Origin: Nemertoderma westbladi
Taxonomy: Eukaryota > Xenacoelomorpha > Nemertodermatida > Nemertodermatidae
NCBI GenBank assembly: GCA_032718475.1
Contig: JAUCBJ010001447.1
Location: 1 to 64,000 of the forward strand
DNA: 64,000 nucleotides
Reading direction: 5' to 3'
Shown: positions 58,861 through 64,000 of the stretch, piece by piece
Numbering within the stretch: position 1 is the stretch's first letter
How the letters are laid out: every line of letters begins with the position of its first letter
Position numbers and translations under genes: made by a program
The notes under the pieces: generated by a model
The model's database searches: none
Seen by the model: the letters and a program-made list of their open reading frames with translations, nothing else
Told to the model about the DNA's origin: nothing

Positions 58861-60143
58861 TTTATGCGGGGTGACTATGTAGACACCCACAAAAATTGCC
58901 AGACTAATTGCTCAAAAATTGTAGAAGTAGTAGGGTTTTGAAGTTGAAAATTTGATAAAAAAAATATTTTGAGATAATCGACCTTTCATTATACGTATAT
59001 AGTACTGTAATAGTAATTTCAATAGGAATCCCTAAATGGAAATTGTGATAAGTTGAAAACTAAAAGAGCTGTTAAATAGCGGTTTTCAGATTTGGAAACA
59101 CCATTTAATCGTTCATTATAATCGATCATAAAAATAATTACGACATTATTTTGTACCAAAAGGTTTATCCCCCCATGACCTACTATAACACGACCCGGAA
59201 TGCTGCTGCAGGCATAAAAATTTAGTGGGGTAACTTTCAACTTTAATAACTTTTTTCCACTTTATCTGCTGGTCACAAAAATTTCACTAATTATAGATTA
59301 GTAAATTTTTTACCTTTTGAGAAAATTTTTTTTGCTGCCAATTACCATAGCAACCAGTAATGTAATTTCAATATATACATTTATTTTGCATTTTACAACA
59401 TTAACATCACCTAGTTACCTTAGCTACCAGCAGCGACGATTTAAAATATACACTTTTCACCTATTTTTCAGATAAAAAGTTGAATTTTTCTTTTTAAGAA
59501 ATTCAATATGCTGATTAAGTTAATAATATCTCGTCATTTCTTGCGCGCCGCCGGGTGGGGGGGGGGGGGGGGGGTATTTTGTACTTAAGGTTGCCATAGC
59601 AACTGGTATTCAAGTTTAAATATGTATTTATTGGAATATTATTATTGCTACTGACATACCTCCATGAAAAATTTTTGGTTTGTATAATTGTAACAAATTT
59701 ATAAAATTATTTTACTACCTGGTTACCGTAGTAACCATCAAAACTATGCTTTATAATAATTTTCAACAATTTCTATAATTTATTATTCCTCAGCACTTTT
59801 AGTCACTACTACTGGTATCAACGAAATATTATTAATGAAACTTTACCTTTTAATTTTACTTCTAGAAGAACGATTGTTATAGTAGGTCATGACCCCCCCC
59901 CCTCCCCCATTAAGGGCGCCCCCCATTAATTAAGGGGGGGGGGGGGGGGGGGGGGCGCCCTTAATGTTTATACGATGTAGGGCCTGCCGTTAAATTGTCA
60001 CGGTTCCATAGTTGAAGGGTTAGTTCATTTCCCCCACAATAACGATGCTGTGCTCCTGATAATATATATCCTTTGCCAAATCCTAAATCCAAATCCTAAA
60101 AACAAAATCCTTTTATTAAAATTCTTAGCCAATCTGTGTTTTA
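58861..60143. other. no gene seen; inverted repeats and CCATAGCAAC motifs
   Basis: CATGACCTACTATAACA at about 59176-59192 and its reverse complement near 59876-59892 enclose 0.7 kb with repeated CCATAGCAACCAGT / GGTTACCGTAGTAACC motifs and a poly-G run near 59558. At 59906-59965 ATTAAGGGCGCCCCCC and its complement flank a long poly-G tract. Confidence 0.5.
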
Positions 60144-60335
60144 ATGACTGCCTGTCTAGAAGTGGGTACAGACCCCGAACAAATTTTAAATAAAATTTGC
60201 ATGTCGAATTTAAATAGTCTAACTCCGCAATTGGTCAAGTCTAAGCCGTGGTATCCCATTCCGGTTGGTAAGGAAGGGGTTCTAGAACATTGTAAGGATA
60301 TTCTGGTCTGTTTATATGGTAACGGGGAAGTCTAA
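60144..60335 (+). CDS. unrecognised 63-codon ORF
   Basis: ATG to TAA with balanced composition (MTACLEVGTDPEQILNK start, SKPWYPIPVGKEGVLEHC middle). I do not recognise it. It could be a fragment of a mobile-element gene or a chance frame; no splice sites or neighbours help. Confidence 0.2.
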   Translation: MTACLEVGTDPEQILNKICMSNLNSLTPQLVKSKPWYPIPVGKEGVLEHCKDILVCLYGNGEV

Positions 60336-60894
60336 GGGCGGTTGTGGGGAAATCGCCTGTTAGTTCACGTTAATATAATAGTCTTTATCTTTGTATATAT
60401 AGAGTATAACTACTCGTTACTCGCTACTTACGTTTCATCCAATATTCTTGGCTGATATCTACTGCATGGTGCTGCGACTCATGCATAAACTAAACGGTCA
60501 CACTTAATTATAATTCCCGTATCAGCATTGACGCCCCCCCCCCCCCCCTCATTCCCTCCACTACTCACAACAATATTAAAGTGAGATAGGCTACTTATCT
60601 CTCCACTCAGACAGCCACAGATATAGGGTGTTCCGATATCATATCTGCACTCAATAACCAATATATTTTGATATCATCACTAAAATTGTGGCAGTGGTCC
60701 GTAACCTTATATATTATTAGATTTTCTTATATCATCATTCTTATCTTTCTAATCTTGACGAAATAAAAGTATATTCTATGAAGAGTAAGGTTGTTGTATT
60801 GTAGAACATATTTGGTTGTAAGTTGTGTTGCTGGCGCAGTACAGTTGTTTCACATGGCTCTTATACAAGAATTTCTGCACCATGTTTATTGCAT

Positions 60895-61235
60895 ACAATG
60901 AACACATTACCAATCAGACTCTATACAACATTGGAGGTGTTCATTAGTCCCCTAGATTGACACTTGAATGGAGCCGCCTCCACTTTGCAGGACATTGCTT
61001 TCGCAGTGATGACATGTGAGTGCAATCTTGTACTTTGGCGGCCTCTTGGAGTGAATAACAATGGTGGACAGCCCATGACTTTCTTGAGACGCATCTTAAA
61101 GGAAACTGTCCTTGAAGAGGCGGATGATCTCATGTGTGATAGGACTTTTGACAAACCGGCAATGCATTCTTAATAATATATAATATTAATGCATCTTCAA
61201 TACAGCATGCCGTTAGTTCAGTAGTAGTTACACGT
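60895..61235 (+). pseudogene. RTE-like LINE tail (copy 5)
   Basis: Matches the last ~330 bases of the full LINE: NQTLYNIGG block, FAGHC, LRRILKET, DDLMCD, stop, then the ATACAGCATGCCG..TAGTAGTTA tail. It contains small deletions and substitutions, so it is older than the copy at 47.6 kb. Confidence 0.85.
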
Positions 61236-61869
61236 TTTGGTTCGGCTTTGTTTGGTTGTTTTCAGTTCCATTCGGTTTGGTTACATATCGGTATATATTT
61301 ACACATATGGGTCACACCACTGATATAAAAGGCCGATCGGCCCCACAACTCACCACATCCACAACAGTTTGCAATCAGCCATTTAAGACCCCAATTCATA
61401 TGTTTTAGGACCAGTATCTTTATGCAGACGTCTTCGGAGGTATATACTGACATTTCATCACAGACTATTTGTCCCGAACTTTTTGTCAAAGACTATTTGT
61501 CCCAAATAGGAATTTTCGTCCTGGATTTTCCATTCCAGATATATTTTCAACGATTTCTCATCCCAGTCTTATTATACTTTGAATAATTTTTGTCCCATAC
61601 TTTTCGTGTGTGTGGTTCATATGCTTAATATTCAAAAGCAAGTTTAGATAATATACACTTTCTCAATAACTAGCTTCTAAATATTAGCGAATCAATTGTT
61701 TAGTAAGGTCACCCCAATTAGTAATTGTACACTGGTTCAGTACCCACATTTCCCCTTACAAAATTATTTAGATAAAAATGGATTACATTTAAAACGCATT
61801 GCAAATCGTTTAAAAATATTGTTAATTTCAATAAAATTTTTTGGATAGAACCCCCCAACACACCACCCC
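61236..61869. other. no gene seen
   Basis: AT-rich; GACTATTTGTCCC recurs at about 61461 and 61490. Nothing else supported. Confidence 0.5.
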
Positions 61870-62530
61870 TGTAAGCGGATTCAATTCCATGCACTACCCA
61901 CCGAAAATGGGATTAGTGGCATTTTACCAATATAGTTGGTGAGGTGAAATTAACAATAATAATCTCACCTCATAACCAACTGGGGGGGGGGGGGGGGGGG
62001 ACACGCCGTAAGCCACAGAGAGAGGTGAGAGGTCAAACCACCTCAGAGGGAGAAACAAGCTAATGAGCCTAGCACGAGGGATAACGGGAACAGGGAGTAG
62101 TGGCGAGGTGACAATTAATCAGGTTAAGCCAATAGTGGGCGGGAAAGCACATTGGGGGTGAATAGAGCGCATCTATTGGATATTAAGGGCCACCCTGTAG
62201 TGTAGGATTAATGTAATATGTGTCAATGATATAACCGTTATGATTACTGATTACTGATTTAGTTGGTTCTCCTTATAGTTGTGGAACCGGAATAGTTTTG
62301 ACCGTCGTCATTGACCGCTGTATTGCATGCTATTATATTCAGACTGTGCATTATCGATTACTGCCATTATTGCATTATTAACATTTAGTTATTCAGTAAC
62401 TCAGTTATTTTTGAACGGCCTTCGGCCCATAGATCCAAGTCGAGAGCTCAGCAGCGTCCACGCGTCTTCACGCGTACAACTCACATACCGATCGGGAGCT
62501 GATACTGCCAACTCCGTCAGCCCCGTCACA
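61870..62530 (+). mobile_element. BEL/Pao solo LTR c (inverted)
   Basis: A 661-bp LTR in the opposite direction to the others: TGTAAGCGGATTC...CCCGTCACA. Closest to solo LTR b (shared CGGCCTTCGGCC near the end, AAGCCACAGAGAGAGGTGAGAGG). The flanks ACCCC (61865-61869) and CCCCC (62531-62535) fit a 5-bp duplication with one change. It has a poly-G run at 61983-62000 and a hairpin near 61929-61980. The open frame at 62327-62620 inside is incidental. Confidence 0.82.
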
Positions 62531-63104
62531 CCCCCGTTTTCTATCTCTGATGCATTGAAGATGTCGGGATGTTTTTCTAAGATATCTTGGTTCAAGTCTT
62601 ACTTACAGTTGCAATGCTAGAGTTGATGATGCAATGTTTAGAAGTGAAAGAAGCCACTTTAAAATGTTGATTTGGTGATGCCCAGTTGTTTTACGTTTGA
62701 GGTTGAGAGGTGGGACCCTATTTCTAGAAAGCATATGTTACAGCTAGGTAGATTTTCATATTAAATATTTTCAATCTTGTTTCAATAACTCCAGATGCAG
62801 ATTTCGTAGACATCCTATTAGAGAGAAAGCGCACTAATTTTTATTATGAATAATGTGCTGAATAAAACACAAGGTTTGTTGACGAGTAATACTGAAACCG
62901 ATAGTAATACCGAACGCACCTACCCCCCCTCCCCCTAGCACCGCCACTGATTGATAAAGCGCATGCTCTATTTAAGTAACCGCTGTATTTTATGTCATGA
63001 ACGCTGCACAGAATCCTGTGTATGTATCATTGTACCACCAATGAATGGAAAACCACGGTTACCTTCTGAAATGAGATCATGTCAGGGACGGGCTGCCATG
63101 TAGC
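62531..63104. other. no gene seen
   Basis: AT-rich; I see nothing supportable. Confidence 0.5.
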
Positions 63105-63383
63105 TCACTCAGCTTTACTTCTCTCTGGAATAAATGTATTTAAGACGTTTTCATTCCTGGTGATTCCTATAGCCTTAATAGCAGACCATGCCTCACCCTC
63201 ACCGTATCTCCAATACCTATAGGAAGATACATAACCAACCCGGATTTGCTGCTTTTCCTCTACAACTGTTTCTACCCCTTCTATATTCCCATGTTGGTCA
63301 AGATACATTCGTAGTACATAGTCCATCGCAATCATGTAGTGGAAAGTATGTCCCTTGAAGGACATTAATATTATTATGAACAT
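63105..63383 (-). pseudogene. possible LINE RT fragment
   Basis: Minus-strand frame with MDYVLRMYLDQHGNIEG, close to the VVDYVLRMSLD block after RT motif B of the RTE-like LINE, and then GEAWSAIKAI resembling its RKGKAWAALNR block. The FADD region between them is missing. Probably a deleted copy of a related family. Confidence 0.4.
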
Positions 63384-63639
63384 ACAGTACAGTCGAGTAA
63401 TGTAAACAATTAAAAGGTAATACTAACATAGTAATAAGCGTAGATGAATGGGTTGAAGCATGAGTTAGATAAAGCGAGAGCTAGGTTCGATAGGATCACC
63501 ACTCCAAAGTATTTGTTAGTGCTAGAATGAATACAAATATTATGTTAGACAATTAAATAAGTATATAGATAATAGGCCTACACAGCAGATCACGGATTTT
63601 TTTATATGTTTTTTTATTGTCTACGATTAATTACTTGAG

Positions 63640-63930
63640 GCCAGTTCGGCGAGAGGTGGGCAGACAGGGCAGTTGAGTGCGTGGTACCGGGTTGCAGCGG
63701 GTTGGAGGCAGTGGCGGCAGATACAGTCGGGGGGAATGGTTGTGGAACGGGGTCGATATCTTGCATATGAGATGGTGGAACCCATGCGAAGTGGCGCGGG
63801 TTATGTGGTGGCAGTTACGCTGTCCGGCGAGTCTCCAGACTGAGCTGGAGAAGCCTGGGCCGGAGGCGTAGTGTTCATTCGCAAAGTTGGCCTCGCGGTT
63901 ACGACGGAACGACGCCAGTGACATTGGTAT
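63640..63930 (-). pseudogene. possible RT C-terminal zinc knuckle remnant
   Basis: On the minus strand one frame reads CRHCLQPAATRYHALNC, a C-x2-C-x8-H-x3-C pattern with HALNC as in copy A, and stops soon after (LAELASSN). The sequence before it is open in another frame (97 codons). It may be the knuckle end of a truncated retrotransposon; evidence is thin. Confidence 0.25.
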
Positions 63931-64000
63931 TGAATGATTCCAGGTACTTATTTATAACAGTTTCCATGAAATGGGACTCATTGACAAATATTAAAGCAAG

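Noticed and set aside
62327-62620. 97-codon plus-strand frame
   Set aside because: Lies almost entirely inside solo LTR c and has no homologue in the other LTRs.

Overview
The window is animal (metazoan) genomic DNA, AT-rich and packed with transposable elements. It has spliced exons with GT/AG borders, AATAAA signals, LINE, BEL/Pao, piggyBac-like and hAT-like elements, tRNA-derived SINE-like pieces and minisatellites. Nothing is prokaryotic. The element mix suggests an invertebrate, probably marine; I cannot name the species.

The only well-supported host gene is easy to miss because it is cut into short exons. Nine exons on the + strand (5770-5944, 8395-8492, 19776-19902, 31678-31814, 33583-33709, 37314-37468, 43879-43983, 44511-44684, 45627-45735) join in perfect phase into 401 codons of tandem beta/gamma-crystallin (Greek-key) motifs, followed by an AATAAA at 45875. 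The 5' end (half of domain 1 and any signal peptide) was not found and may lie before the window. Its introns hold most of the mobile DNA: a palindromic hAT-like element (intron 1); LINE pieces and a whole BEL/Pao element with 5-bp target duplication (intron 2); a PHD-finger LINE, a near-complete RTE-like LINE, a second BEL gag and a TTAA element (intron 3); a 1.2-kb 23-bp minisatellite (intron 4); and two broken reverse transcriptases around a 30-bp minisatellite (intron 6).

Upstream (1-5769) are a reverse-transcriptase C-terminus, two TTAA (piggyBac-like) elements and a solo LTR. Downstream (45.7-64 kb) are a LINE nested in another LINE, a broken DDE-type transposase, a nearly intact reverse transcriptase of the same family as the copies at 0.3, 38-41 and 42-43 kb, a possible 3'-terminal exon of a minus-strand gene (57631-57825), minisatellites, LINE tails and another solo LTR.

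Recurring families: (i) an RT protein with a C-terminal C-x2-C-x7-H-x3-C knuckle and a restriction-like nuclease pattern, four copies; (ii) an RTE-like LINE with a TAG-repeat tail, five or six copies; (iii) one BEL/Pao LTR family, five LTRs, all with a hairpin preserved by compensating changes; (iv) TTAA elements built of palindromes and poly-G/poly-C tracts. All calls come from reading the sequence; no database search was run.
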